From NCBI GenBank assembly GCA_014360685.1, contig JACIXB010000014.1, positions 176,884 through 240,883 on the forward strand: DNA of 64,000 bases, read 5' to 3'. Below are positions 17,801 through 26,328 of the stretch, piece after piece. Under the pieces are notes generated by a model that did not search any database, had not been told where the DNA came from, and was given only the letters and a program-made list of their open reading frames with translations. The number at the start of each line of letters is the position of its first letter. The first letter of the stretch is position 1. The position numbers were made by a program, and so were the translations under genes. This stretch comes from Actinomycetota bacterium (GTDB lineage: Bacteria; Actinomycetota; Geothermincolia; Geothermincolales; RBG-13-55-18).

Positions 17801-19357
17801 ATGAGCGAGAAATTCGTCGTCTCTCACGACGTGGGGACGGGCGGGAGCAAGGCGGTGCTGACCGACCTGGGAGGCAACATAATCGCCTCCCGCTTCGAAC
17901 CCTATCCCACATCTTATCCCCATCCCCACTGGGCGGAACAGGACCCGCGGGACTGGTGGAGGGCGGTGACCGAGAGCACCAGGAAAGTGCTCAGGGAGAG
18001 CCGTATCAACCCCCGCCAGGTGGTGGGCATGGGTTTCGCCGCCCAGATGCTGGGAGTCCTCCCGGTGGACGAAAAAGGCGTTCCCCTGCGCCCGGCCATC
18101 ATCTGGATAGACAGCCGGGCCGACGAGCAGGCCGCCCGGCTGGTGCGCAGGTTCGGGGGTCCCCGGGTGCTCATGGCCGTGGCCGGGGCGGTCCCCTCGG
18201 GGAAGGACGTCATCTGCAAGATCCTGTGGATTAAGGAAAGGGAACCGGAGGTTTTCGCCGCCACCCACAAGATCCTGGACGTCACCGGCTACCTGGTCTT
18301 CCGGGCCACCGGGAACATGATCATCGACCACACCGGAGCGGGGGTCACCGGGATCCTCAAGAACAAGACCCGTCAGTGGGACCAGGTTTTCGCCCGCCTT
18401 TTGGGGATACCCCTGGAGAAGATGCCGGACATCAAGAGCTCGGTGGAGGTGGTGGGGCTGCTCAACCGCGAGGCGGCGGAAGAGATGGGCCTGGAGCCGG
18501 GCACCCCGGTGATCGGAGGGATGGGAGACGTGCCCGCCGCGGCCACCGGTTCCGGCGCCCTGGAGCATGGGGACGCCCATATCTACCTGGGGACATCGGG
18601 ATGGCTGGTGGTTTCCGTCAGGCGGCCCAAGAACCTGGGCAAGAACGGCATCGTGTCCGTGGCCTCCGCGGACCCGGAGATGTTCCTCATGATCGGGGAG
18701 ACGGAGACCGCCGGGGCCTGCCTGAAGTGGTTCGCCGATAACTTCGCCACTGCCGAGGAGAGGAAGGAAGCGGAGCGCAGGGGAGAGGAGATGGCCATCT
18801 TCGCCGTCCTGGACGAGGTGGTGGAGAAGGTGGAGCCGGGATCGAACCGGCTGCTCTTCACCCCCTGGCTCTTCGGGGAGCGGGCCCCCATAACCGACAC
18901 CACCATCCGTTCCGCCTTCGTCAACCTCTCCCTCAACCATGACCGGGAACACCTCCTGCGTTCCATATACGAGGGGGTGGCCTACAACTTCCGCTGGCTG
19001 GTGGACACCGTCGCCGGCGCCGGTTTTCCCTGCCGCACCTTGAGGGCCATAGGCGGAGGGGCGCGGAGCGACGTGTGGATGCAGATCATGGCCGACGTGA
19101 CCCGGAGGAGCATCGAGGCGGTGGCGGATCCTCAGGAGGCGGGGGCCATCGGCTGCGCCCTGGCGGTGGCGGCGGCCCTGGGGGAATACGGGGGCTACCG
19201 GGAGTTGAAAAAGGTGGTGCGGGTACGCCGCACCTTCGAGCCCGATCCCGCATGCTGCCAAGAATACGAGGATCTTTACGGAGTCTTCCGCTCCCTTTAC
19301 CGCAACCTTCGCGGCGTTTGCCGGCACCTCAACGAACCCGCGGCCTGCGGAGCCTGA
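17801..19357 (+). CDS. FGGY-family carbohydrate kinase, xylulokinase-like
   Basis: The protein has about 518 residues. The N-terminal phosphate motif SHDVGTGGSKAVLTD, the PHPHWAEQDPRDWW segment and GVLPVDEKGVPLRPAIIW follow the xylulokinase pattern. The second actin-like domain has YLGTSGWLVVSV, RAIGGGARSD and a catalytic Asp in IGGMGD. It phosphorylates a sugar, sugar alcohol or sugar acid with ATP; xylulose is only the family default. The ATG at 17801 is preferred to a GTG at 17777, though both have weak sites. The gene sits between the saccharopine dehydrogenase-like gene and the RuBisCO-like gene, so its phosphorylated product is likely to feed the latter. Confidence 0.88.
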   Translation: MSEKFVVSHDVGTGGSKAVLTDLGGNIIASRFEPYPTSYPHPHWAEQDPRDWWRAVTESTRKVLRESRINPRQVVGMGFAAQMLGVLPVDEKGVPLRPAIIWIDSRADEQAARLVRRFGGPRVLMAVAGAVPSGKDVICKILWIKEREPEVFAATHKILDVTGYLVFRATGNMIIDHTGAGVTGILKNKTRQWDQVFARLLGIPLEKMPDIKSSVEVVGLLNREAAEEMGLEPGTPVIGGMGDVPAAATGSGALEHGDAHIYLGTSGWLVVSVRRPKNLGKNGIVSVASADPEMFLMIGETETAGACLKWFADNFATAEERKEAERRGEEMAIFAVLDEVVEKVEPGSNRLLFTPWLFGERAPITDTTIRSAFVNLSLNHDREHLLRSIYEGVAYNFRWLVDTVAGAGFPCRTLRAIGGGARSDVWMQIMADVTRRSIEAVADPQEAGAIGCALAVAAALGEYGGYRELKKVVRVRRTFEPDPACCQEYEDLYGVFRSLYRNLRGVCRHLNEPAACGA

Positions 19358-19624
19358 GGCGGGTCGGGGATTTCAAGGAACGCGGAAAAGCGCGGGGCGG
19401 ATGGAGATGGAAGGGGGGATGGAAGACGGGAATGGGAAACGAGGGATCCCGAGGCCGGTTGGGATACCGGGCCGGCAATCCTGGTGTAGTTGGTTTCGAC
19501 GCGCGAATGGCGCTCGATATGGAAATAAATGGCATTTTGGCCGTAGGAAGCACGCCGTTCCGCGCGGGGGACTTCCAAAGCCATCGGTGTTGGTCGACGG
19601 TAGAGAAAGGATGGTAAAGGAGTG

Positions 19625-20971
19625 ATGGACGTGCTGTTCTACGAAGCCCAGCCCAAGGCCCTCCCCGAGGGTATCGACTACGATGACTTCATCGTGGCCA
19701 CCTACTACGCCGCCTTGCCCCGGGAGGCCATAATGTACTACCTGGCCCCCTTCCTGGCCATCGAGCAGTCCACGGGGACCTGGACCCCCGTCCCGGGGGA
19801 GACGCCGGAGGTGAGGGCCAAGCACGTGGCCAAGGTCATCGGCATCCACGAGGTGCCCTTCTACGAGTTCGAGGTGCCCAAGGAGGTGGAGGAGCGCACC
19901 TACGTGGTGCAGATCGCCTTCCCCTTCCGCAACATCGAGCACCAGATCCCCATGCTGCTCACCGCCGTGGTGGGAAACATTTCCATGGGAGGGAAGATAA
20001 AGCTGCTGGACCTCTACCTGCCCAAGAAATACACCGAGGGGTTCCAGGGACCTAAGTTCGGCATCGACGGCATCTACGAGGCCCTGGGGATCAAGGAGCG
20101 CCGCCCCCTGCTCAACAATATGATCAAGCCCTGCACGGGCTATTCCTGCGAGGTGGGGGAGAAACTCTTCTACGAGGCGGCCCTGGGCGGCTGCGACGTG
20201 ATCAAGGACGACGAGCTCATCGCGGACATGGCCTTCAACCGCGTGGAGGACCGGGTTCGCGCCTACATGGCTATGGAGAAGAGGGTCTACGAGGAGACCG
20301 GGGAACACACCCTCTACACGGTGAACGTCTCCGACAACATCCCCAAGATGTTCGAGGTGGCCAAGCGAGCCGTGGACGCCGGGGCCAACGCCATCATGGT
20401 CAACTACCTGGCCGTCGGGCTCCCCGCCCTCCAGGCCCTGGCCGAGGACCCGGACATCAACGTGCCCATCCTGGCCCACATGGACTGTGCCGGGGCCCTC
20501 TACGAGTCGCCCATCTCGGGCATAGCCTCCCACCTGGTGCTGGCCAAGCTGCCGCGCCTGGCGGGAGCCGACGCCATCGTCTTCCCGGCCCCCTACGGCA
20601 AGGCACCCTACCTCAAGGACCGTTTCGTGCACACCGCGGACGTCATGCATTACCCGCTGCACAACATCAAGCCCTCCATGCCCATGCCCTCCGGAGGGAT
20701 CACCCCGGAGATGGTCCCCACCTGTGTGGCGGACATCGGCAAGGAGATCATGATCGGCTCCGGTGGTGGGATACACGCCCACCCCATGGGACCCGCCGCC
20801 GGAGCGCGGGCCTTCCGGCAGGCCATCGACGCCGCCATGCGGGGCATATCTCTCCACGAATACGCCAAGGACCACCAGGAACTGGCCGTGGCCCTGGGGC
20901 TCTGGGAAGGCTTCTTCAAGGAGACCACCGCGGAGGCGGGCATCGAGGCCAAGACGGAACACCTGGGCTGA
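19625..20971 (+). CDS. RuBisCO-like protein (form IV)
   Basis: About 449 residues with the RuBisCO large-subunit fold. Conserved active-site features are Lys168 (NMIKPCTG), the carbamate and metal triad Lys194/Asp196/Glu197 (GGCDVIKDDE), His285, Lys326 (APYGKAPY), Ser356 (PSGGI) and the GSGGG phosphate loop at 379-382. The second lysine of KPK is Cys here, and the arginine next to the active-site histidine and the HxGT motif are gone, so it should not fix CO2. Related proteins enolise or decarboxylate sugar phosphates (methionine salvage MtnW; D-apionate route). AAAGGAG lies two bases before the ATG; a GTG at 19631 is better spaced. Upstream kinase and dehydrogenase genes suggest a sugar-acid pathway. 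Confidence 0.88.
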   Translation: MDVLFYEAQPKALPEGIDYDDFIVATYYAALPREAIMYYLAPFLAIEQSTGTWTPVPGETPEVRAKHVAKVIGIHEVPFYEFEVPKEVEERTYVVQIAFPFRNIEHQIPMLLTAVVGNISMGGKIKLLDLYLPKKYTEGFQGPKFGIDGIYEALGIKERRPLLNNMIKPCTGYSCEVGEKLFYEAALGGCDVIKDDELIADMAFNRVEDRVRAYMAMEKRVYEETGEHTLYTVNVSDNIPKMFEVAKRAVDAGANAIMVNYLAVGLPALQALAEDPDINVPILAHMDCAGALYESPISGIASHLVLAKLPRLAGADAIVFPAPYGKAPYLKDRFVHTADVMHYPLHNIKPSMPMPSGGITPEMVPTCVADIGKEIMIGSGGGIHAHPMGPAAGARAFRQAIDAAMRGISLHEYAKDHQELAVALGLWEGFFKETTAEAGIEAKTEHLG

Positions 20972-21012
20972 AGGCGGGAATCGCGCGCCCGGGCTGCCGG
21001 CGGAAAGGATGC

Positions 21013-21777
21013 CTATAAGGCCAGGCGTCGTTCCGCCTCGGGAAGGAGCATCCGGGCGCGGGGTATGTACAGGGAGTGGATGCTCTTTCCGGGAGCTATC
21101 TCGCGGATCTTCCTGGATATCCCGTGCTCGCCGAGGGCGATGCGGGCGGTACCCGGGATAAAGCTGCGGCCCAGGGAAGTGGAGATGCCCCGGATGGGGG
21201 TGAGGAGGAGCTCTCTGTCCTTCACCGTGTAGGTGTTGAGGTCGAAGTAGGTCTTCATGCGGGGGGGCGATTTCCTGACCTCCAGGGTGAGGATATGCTC
21301 CCCCTTTTCCTTAAGCGTGCAGGTGACCGCCTTGTCGCCCTCCTCGAACTCGATCTCCCCCAGGAACTTGGGGTAACCCCAAATATCGACACCCGCGCGG
21401 AGGGCTATGTCGGTGGTGACCGGGAGCTGCCAGACGAAGGCCTCGAAGGTCAGGGAGGCGGCCATGCGCAGGGGCGGGATGAGCATGGGGTTGAGGCGGG
21501 GCCGGTAGCGAGCGGGAACGGCTATTCCCATCTCCCTGTACGGCCCGATGCTGGTATCCCGGTAGTCGAAGGCCATTACCGCCAGGAGCCCCTTGCCGGG
21601 CATCACCTCCACGGGAACCAGCTTGGAGGTGGGCAGGAGGTCGCGGAGTTTCAGGGTGGGGGCCAGGAAGATGCCCGCCACGGCGAATACCTCCCGGTAG
21701 AGTACGGGCACGGCGCAGGACCCACCGCTTATGGCCACTTCTTTCTGCTCCACTTCCTCTAAAAACAGCCCTTCCAT
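21013..21777 (-). CDS. Acetoacetate decarboxylase-family protein
   Basis: This 254-residue protein has the ADC beta-cone fold features. GPYREMGIAVPAR is the acidic substrate pocket strand, and WGYPKFLGEIEF carries Lys137 at the position of the Schiff-base lysine of acetoacetate decarboxylase; the usual KK pair is K-F here. ADC relatives act as decarboxylases, aldolases or dehydratases on beta-keto acids. The start at 21777 has AGGAGGTAAC directly upstream. The gene converges with the RuBisCO-like gene (41 bp apart), so it is not in that operon but may act on a beta-keto product of the route. Confidence 0.85.
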   Translation of the reverse strand: MEGLFLEEVEQKEVAISGGSCAVPVLYREVFAVAGIFLAPTLKLRDLLPTSKLVPVEVMPGKGLLAVMAFDYRDTSIGPYREMGIAVPARYRPRLNPMLIPPLRMAASLTFEAFVWQLPVTTDIALRAGVDIWGYPKFLGEIEFEEGDKAVTCTLKEKGEHILTLEVRKSPPRMKTYFDLNTYTVKDRELLLTPIRGISTSLGRSFIPGTARIALGEHGISRKIREIAPGKSIHSLYIPRARMLLPEAERRLAL

Positions 21778-21912
21778 GTTACCTCCTGCAAGGCGCAGTG
21801 CCGGCCATTCACCTACCCGGGCGCCGCGGAGATCCTCGCTGTGACTTCGCCCTTTGCCGCGGCGCGGCGTGGTTTCCATTATTATAACCGCCCGACGGTC
21901 ATCTGTTTCCCT

Positions 21913-22908
21913 TCAGGGCTTAAGCGTGGAAAAAGGCACCAGCCGGGAGTAATCGACGAGATCGGCCATGGCCCGGGAATAGGTGTCCACCCCCAGCTCC
22001 TCGGCCGCCGCGGGGGGGTTGAGTCCTCCCGCCACCACCAGTCCGACGCGTTCCCTGGCGCAGGGTATTTCCAGGCAGGGCTGCCCGGGTTTGCCCAGCA
22101 CCACCAAGCCCCCCATGCGGGCCTCGCGCATCCGGTCGAGTATCTCCAGGGCCCGTTCGCGGGCGCTGGCCGGTATCCGGCGGAAGGAGGCGCAGATCCT
22201 GCCGCTCCCGGTGGTCCCCGCGGCATGGACGCCGGTCATCTTGCCCTTGATGAATATCTCTATGGGGTCCAAGGTGGACCCGGAGTAGCTGATGATCTCC
22301 GTGAAGCGTCGCGGTTCCCCGCCCTCTATCTCCAGGAGTCCCCCGAAACTGGATTCCACGGGTATCCCGTGGCGCAGGAAAACGGCGTTCAAGGTCACGC
22401 TGCACAGGGTGGCCCAACCCACCATCCCGGAGGGCACCTCCGCCCGGCCTATGCGTTCGCCGGGTCCGGCTCGCAGCACCAGGTCGGAGAGGCAGAAACC
22501 GGCCCGGAAGGCGCCGCGCATGGCCTCCACGGCTCTCGCTTCCTGCTCCTGGGGCAGGAAGGTGATGTTCACCACGACACGTCCCTTTCCGGTTCGAAGG
22601 TCGAAATCGGCCTGCCAGGCCAGGTCGTCTATGCGGGCGTTCACGAAACCCAAGCGCTCCACGGCCAGGGCACCCTGCACTTCCCGGGCGCCCCTCTCCG
22701 TGAGTATCCGGCCTCGCCTGCCCACCAGCCGGGTGAAACCCCTGGCGTCAAGGTGCAGCAGGTGGTACCGCACCGTCCTCTCGTTGAGATCCAGGCCCCG
22801 GCGCGAGAGCTCCCTGGAGACGGCCCGGGCCCCTAGCGGTTTCCCGGCCTCCTGGAGGATCTCCAGAATGGCCAGGGTCTTGCGTTCCAGGATTCTTTCC
22901 CCGCTCAT
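21913..22908 (-). CDS. nrpR: NrpR-family nitrogen regulator (winged helix + DUF128)
   Basis: The 331-residue protein has an N-terminal winged-helix domain (residues 1-75: TLAILEILQEAG to ERTVRYHLLHLDARGFT) and one NrpR regulatory domain with GFVNARIDDL, PSGMVGWATLCSVTLN, SFGGLLEI and ISYSGSTLDPIEIFI. NrpR is the 2-oxoglutarate-sensing repressor of nitrogen assimilation known from methanogens; bacterial homologues exist but are little studied. The archaeal forms often have two DUF128 domains; this has one. It is divergent from the glutamate synthase operon, with a large palindrome in the shared promoter. The ATG has no clear Shine-Dalgarno. The gene assignment is strong; the repression target is inferred. 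Confidence 0.88.
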   Translation of the reverse strand: MSGERILERKTLAILEILQEAGKPLGARAVSRELSRRGLDLNERTVRYHLLHLDARGFTRLVGRRGRILTERGAREVQGALAVERLGFVNARIDDLAWQADFDLRTGKGRVVVNITFLPQEQEARAVEAMRGAFRAGFCLSDLVLRAGPGERIGRAEVPSGMVGWATLCSVTLNAVFLRHGIPVESSFGGLLEIEGGEPRRFTEIISYSGSTLDPIEIFIKGKMTGVHAAGTTGSGRICASFRRIPASARERALEILDRMREARMGGLVVLGKPGQPCLEIPCARERVGLVVAGGLNPPAAAEELGVDTYSRAMADLVDYSRLVPFSTLKP

Positions 22909-22934
22909 TAGGTGAAAACTTTCCGCTTATAAAC

Positions 22935-22989
22935 TTGACAACGCCCAATTTCACCCTTTATATAGGAAATAGGTTACCTATTACCTATA
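22935..22989 (+). promoter_or_regulatory. Consensus promoter of the glutamate synthase operon overlapped by a 29-bp palindrome (likely NrpR operator)
   Basis: TTGACA (22935-22940), 17-base spacer, TTATAT (22958-22963) on the + strand. A palindrome at 22961-22989 overlaps the -10 and the start site: TATAGGAAATAGGT, T, ACCTATTACCTATA, with 13 of 14 arm positions matched and a perfect inner 15-mer AATAGGTTACCTATT. The gap is shared with divergent nrpR, whose start is 53 bases to the left, so NrpR binding here could control both directions. Confidence 0.75.
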
Positions 22990-23079
22990 TTAAGGACCTT
23001 CCGAACCGTTGTAAATATCCCGGGCGGAAGACCTGTCACCGGCAAGTTTTATACTTTCCGTGACGACCGGCGGTTTTAT

Positions 23080-23113
23080 ATTATATTCGGAGTTTCATTA
23101 TATTCGGAGTTTC
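23080..23113 (+). repeat. Tandem 17-bp repeat in the glutamate synthase leader
   Basis: Two perfect adjacent copies of ATTATATTCGGAGTTTC, lying in the 5' leader between the promoter and the first gene. It could alter the leader's structure or act as an extra promoter or binding site (AT-rich TATATT). Seen directly; function unknown. Confidence 0.8.
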
Positions 23114-23286
23114 GGGTTGAAGGAGGACGACGGAGACCTTTCCCTCCAGAACCGTATCCGGGTTGGTTCGCTGCTGGAGATATGGCTTGCATCTGCCCGG
23201 AACGGATACCGAAAAAGACGGGTTCCCGGATCGGCGGGCAAATGAAGCGCCGGCTCGGGCTCGAGGCGGAGAAAGGCGGTTGGGAG

Positions 23287-23724
23287 TTGAAACGCATCAT
23301 CCCCCGCGAGGAGTACTGCATAGGGTGTCGTCTTTGCGAGATCCACTGCATAGTGCAGCACTCTAAAAGCCGGGACATCATCAAGGCTTTCAAGAGGGAG
23401 AGGAGGCCCTTGAAGAGGGTGGAGGTGGAGGAGCGGGGCCACGTGTCCTTTGCCCTCCAGTGCCGCCACTGCGATGAGGCCCCCTGCATCACCGCCTGCC
23501 TCTCCGGGGCCATGCACAGGGATGCCATGTCCGGAGCGGTGGTTCACGACCCGGAGCGTTGCGTGGGATGCTGGACCTGCGTCCTCGTCTGTCCCTACGG
23601 TGCGGTACGCCCGGATGGGGCGGAGAAAAAAGTGGTGGGCAAGTGCGACCTGTGCCCGGACCTGGAGGTGCCGGCCTGCGTGGCCAATTGCCCCAACGAG
23701 GCCCTGGTGCTGGTGGAGGAATAA
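23287..23724 (+). CDS. Polyferredoxin-type 4Fe-4S subunit of glutamate synthase cluster
   Basis: This iron-sulfur protein of about 145 residues has four Cys clusters: CIGCRLCEIHC, CRHCDEAPCITAC, CVGCWTCVLVCPYG and CDLC with CVANCPNEA, giving up to four 4Fe-4S centres. It belongs to the electron-transfer (HycB/HydN-like) family. The start is probably the TTG at 23287 (MKRIIPREEYC), because homologues begin with MKRI; an ATG at 23242 lacks a ribosome site. It is the first gene after the NrpR-type promoter and is followed by the FAD oxidoreductase and the split glutamate synthase genes, so it likely passes electrons to the synthase. Confidence 0.85.
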   Translation: MKRIIPREEYCIGCRLCEIHCIVQHSKSRDIIKAFKRERRPLKRVEVEERGHVSFALQCRHCDEAPCITACLSGAMHRDAMSGAVVHDPERCVGCWTCVLVCPYGAVRPDGAEKKVVGKCDLCPDLEVPACVANCPNEALVLVEE

Positions 23725-23845
23725 TCGGGATAAAGTCGACCGCAAGGGCGGAGAAACCCGATTTCGCCGTTGGGGCAAGGCGGACGGGGATGGAAATATA
23801 TGGCATGGAAAAGCGGCGGAAAGTCAAGGGAACTAAAGGTCAGTT

Positions 23846-25153
23846 ATGCAGACCTATGATTACGCCATAGTGGGTAACTCGGCGGCGGCCATCAACGCCT
23901 GCGACGCCATACGCGGCCTCGACCGGGAAGGAAGTTTGGCGGTATTCGCGGAGGAGAAACGACGCTGCTATTCCCGTCCCCTCATCTCCTACCTGGTGAT
24001 GGGCGATATAGGCGAAAAAGGCATGTACTACCGACCTTCCGGCTATTACCGCCGGTGGGGGATCGACTTTTACCCCGGAACAGCGGTCCGGAAGGTGGAC
24101 GCCGAGCGCCGCCTCCTGGAAACCTCAAAGGGTGAAAGATTCAAGTGGAGGAAACTGCTCCTGGCCACCGGGTTCCGGCCTTTCACCCCGCCGGTGGAGG
24201 GCCTGGAGGAGGCCAGGTATCTCACCTTCGTCTCCTGGGACGATGCCCGCGCCATGATCCGCCTGACCTCCCGCCCCCTGAGGGCCCTGGTGATGGGGGC
24301 CGGGCTGATAGGCATGAAGGCGGCGGAGGCCCTGCATTCCAGGGGTTGCCGTGTGGCGGTGGTGGAGAAGATGGACCGGGTTCTTCCTCTTGCGCTGGAC
24401 GAGACGGCGTCGGAGATGGTGGCCGCCCGCTGCCGGGAAGCGGGAATGGAGATCCTGACCGGAAAGAGCGTCTCGCGGGTCACTGCCGGCGGAGGTTATA
24501 AGGGAAGGGCGGTCCTCGACGACGGCGCCGAGGTGGATTTCGACCTCCTGGTAGTGGCGGTAGGGGTCAGGCCGCGTACGGAGCTGGCCGAGGAAGCCGG
24601 CCTGGAATGCCGGGGAGGAATCGTGGTGGACGAGCACCAGAGGACCTCCCGGCCGGGCGTCTTCGCCGCCGGCGACGCGGCCTTAGCCTTCGACCTGGTG
24701 CGGGGCGAGGCGGCGGTGAACGCCCTCTGGCCCGTAGCCGCCCTGCAGGGCAAGTATGCGGGCCTGAACATGGCCGGCAGGGAAGTCCCCTATCCCGGCG
24801 GGAATTCCATGAACGCGGTGGAGTTTTTCGGGCTCCCGGTGCTCTCTGCCGGGATAGTGAACCCGCCCGACGATTCATACGAGGTGATCGTCAGGCGAGG
24901 GGAGAACGGCGATTACCGTAAGGCGGTGGTCCGGGGAGACCTCTTGGTGGGGATGCTCGTGGCCGGCAAGATAGAGAGGGCGGGCATCCTCACCTCCCTG
25001 ATCCAGGAGAGGGCCAACGTGCGAAGGATCAAGAATTTTCTGCTCGAGGAGGGTTTCGGCCACATCCATTTCCCGCGCTCCCTGAGGGAGGAGCGCATCG
25101 TGGAGGCGGTGGCGGGCCTGACCCGGGCGGACCGGGAGAGGGGAAGGGGATAA
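23846..25153 (+). CDS. FAD/NAD(P)-dependent oxidoreductase of the glutamate synthase cluster
   Basis: 435 residues, class-III FAD/NAD oxidoreductase like nitrite or rubredoxin reductase. The N-terminal FAD motif is IVGNSAAAINACDAI, the NAD-binding motif is VMGAGLIGMKAAEAL, and the FAD ribityl motif is GVFAAGDAA. A final domain of about 80 residues precedes the C-terminus. In archaeal-type glutamate synthase clusters such a protein replaces the bacterial beta subunit and moves electrons from NAD(P)H to the iron-sulfur partner. It lies 121 bp after the ferredoxin and seven bp before the glutaminase-type subunit, giving a tight operon. Alternative role: reductase of another partner. Confidence 0.88.
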   Translation: MQTYDYAIVGNSAAAINACDAIRGLDREGSLAVFAEEKRRCYSRPLISYLVMGDIGEKGMYYRPSGYYRRWGIDFYPGTAVRKVDAERRLLETSKGERFKWRKLLLATGFRPFTPPVEGLEEARYLTFVSWDDARAMIRLTSRPLRALVMGAGLIGMKAAEALHSRGCRVAVVEKMDRVLPLALDETASEMVAARCREAGMEILTGKSVSRVTAGGGYKGRAVLDDGAEVDFDLLVVAVGVRPRTELAEEAGLECRGGIVVDEHQRTSRPGVFAAGDAALAFDLVRGEAAVNALWPVAALQGKYAGLNMAGREVPYPGGNSMNAVEFFGLPVLSAGIVNPPDDSYEVIVRRGENGDYRKAVVRGDLLVGMLVAGKIERAGILTSLIQERANVRRIKNFLLEEGFGHIHFPRSLREERIVEAVAGLTRADRERGRG

Positions 25154-25159
25154 AACGCG

Positions 25160-26311
25160 ATGCTCAGGGAAGCGCGCTTCCGGGACGACAAGGAATTCTC
25201 CGGGTGCTCCATATTCGGGATGATGAATGTCCGGGGGGAGAGGTTCAACGGAGAACCCGTGATCACGGCCATCGCCAACATGAAAGAGAGGAGCAACGGG
25301 CTGGGCGGCGGATTCGCAGCTTATGGTATCTATCCGCAGTACGCCGAGCTTTACTGTTTCCACATGATGTACGACCACCAGGGCGCAAAGGAGGAAACGG
25401 AGGAGTTCTTCAGGAGCCGGTTCGAGGTGGAGGGGGCCGAGGTCATCCCCATCCGCGAGTGCGAGGGAGTGGACGACCCGCCGCTTCTCTGGAGGTACTT
25501 CCTGCGCCCCAGGGAGAACCTGGTCTGTTCGGAAGAGGATACCGACGATTTCGTGGTGCAGGCGGTCATGCACGTCAACGTAAAGATCGAGGGGGCCTTC
25601 GTCTTCTCCAGCGGTAAGAACATGGGAGTCTTCAAGGGGGTGGGTTTCCCGGAGGACATCGGCCGCTTTTTCCGCCTCGAGGAATACGAGGGCTATACCT
25701 GGGTGGCCCACGGCCGGTTCCCCACCAACACCCAGGGATGGTGGGGGGGAGCGCATCCTTTCAACATCCTGGACTGGTCGGTGGTGCACAACGGCGAGAT
25801 CTCCTCATACGGCATCAACCGTCGCTACCTGGAGATGTTCGGCTATATCTGCACCCTGCACACGGATACCGAGGTCATCGCCTACGGCGTGGATCTTTTA
25901 TTGAGGAGGCACGGGCTCAGCATCCGGGACATGGCCAGGATTTTCGCCGCCCCCCTGTGGACGGAGATCGACCGCATGCCCCCGCGGGAGCGTGAGGTTC
26001 ATACCGCCCTGCGCCAGACCTACGGTTCCCTGCTCCTCAACGGCCCCTTCAGCGTCATCATCAGCAACCGGCACCAGATGATCGGGCTCACGGACCGAAT
26101 AAGGCTGCGCCCCCTGGTGGCGGGACGCAACGGGGATTTCATGTACATATCCTCGGAGGAGGCTCCCATCCACCTGGTGGACGATACCCTCCGGGAGACC
26201 TGGATCCCGCAGGGAGGGGAGCCCATCGTGGCCGAGCTCCGAAAGGCGGCGGAGGAGCCCGAGGAGGCCGGCGCGCAAGTCATCACCATTCCGGCGACGG
26301 ATCGGGCTTGA
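25160..26311 (+). CDS. Glutamate synthase glutamine amidotransferase subunit (class II)
   Basis: The 383-residue protein is an independent version of the N-terminal domain of GltB. The class II amidotransferase signature is offset: the likely nucleophile is Cys16 in SGCSIFGMMNVRG, so a short N-terminal piece would have to be cleaved. AHGRFPTNTQGWW and VHNGEISSYGINRRYL are typical Ntn-glutaminase strands. It hydrolyses glutamine and would deliver ammonia to the FMN subunit. It begins seven bases after the oxidoreductase stop, and its end touches the FMN subunit's possible start. The presence of split subunits, rather than one large GltB, is the archaeal-type arrangement. Confidence 0.9.
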   Translation: MLREARFRDDKEFSGCSIFGMMNVRGERFNGEPVITAIANMKERSNGLGGGFAAYGIYPQYAELYCFHMMYDHQGAKEETEEFFRSRFEVEGAEVIPIRECEGVDDPPLLWRYFLRPRENLVCSEEDTDDFVVQAVMHVNVKIEGAFVFSSGKNMGVFKGVGFPEDIGRFFRLEEYEGYTWVAHGRFPTNTQGWWGGAHPFNILDWSVVHNGEISSYGINRRYLEMFGYICTLHTDTEVIAYGVDLLLRRHGLSIRDMARIFAAPLWTEIDRMPPREREVHTALRQTYGSLLLNGPFSVIISNRHQMIGLTDRIRLRPLVAGRNGDFMYISSEEAPIHLVDDTLRETWIPQGGEPIVAELRKAAEEPEEAGAQVITIPATDRA

Positions 26312-26328
26312 AGCGGAGGCCAGGGGAA

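Noticed and set aside
16235..19327. 1030-codon minus-strand frame opposite the dehydrogenase and kinase genes
   Set aside because: His/Gly/Arg-rich composition typical of antisense frames in GC-rich DNA; the + strand genes have clear families and start signals.
19625..20971. True RuBisCO (CO2 fixation)
   Set aside because: Key residues (second Lys of KPK, Arg beside the active-site His, HxGT motif) are missing and no phosphoribulokinase or form III partner is near.
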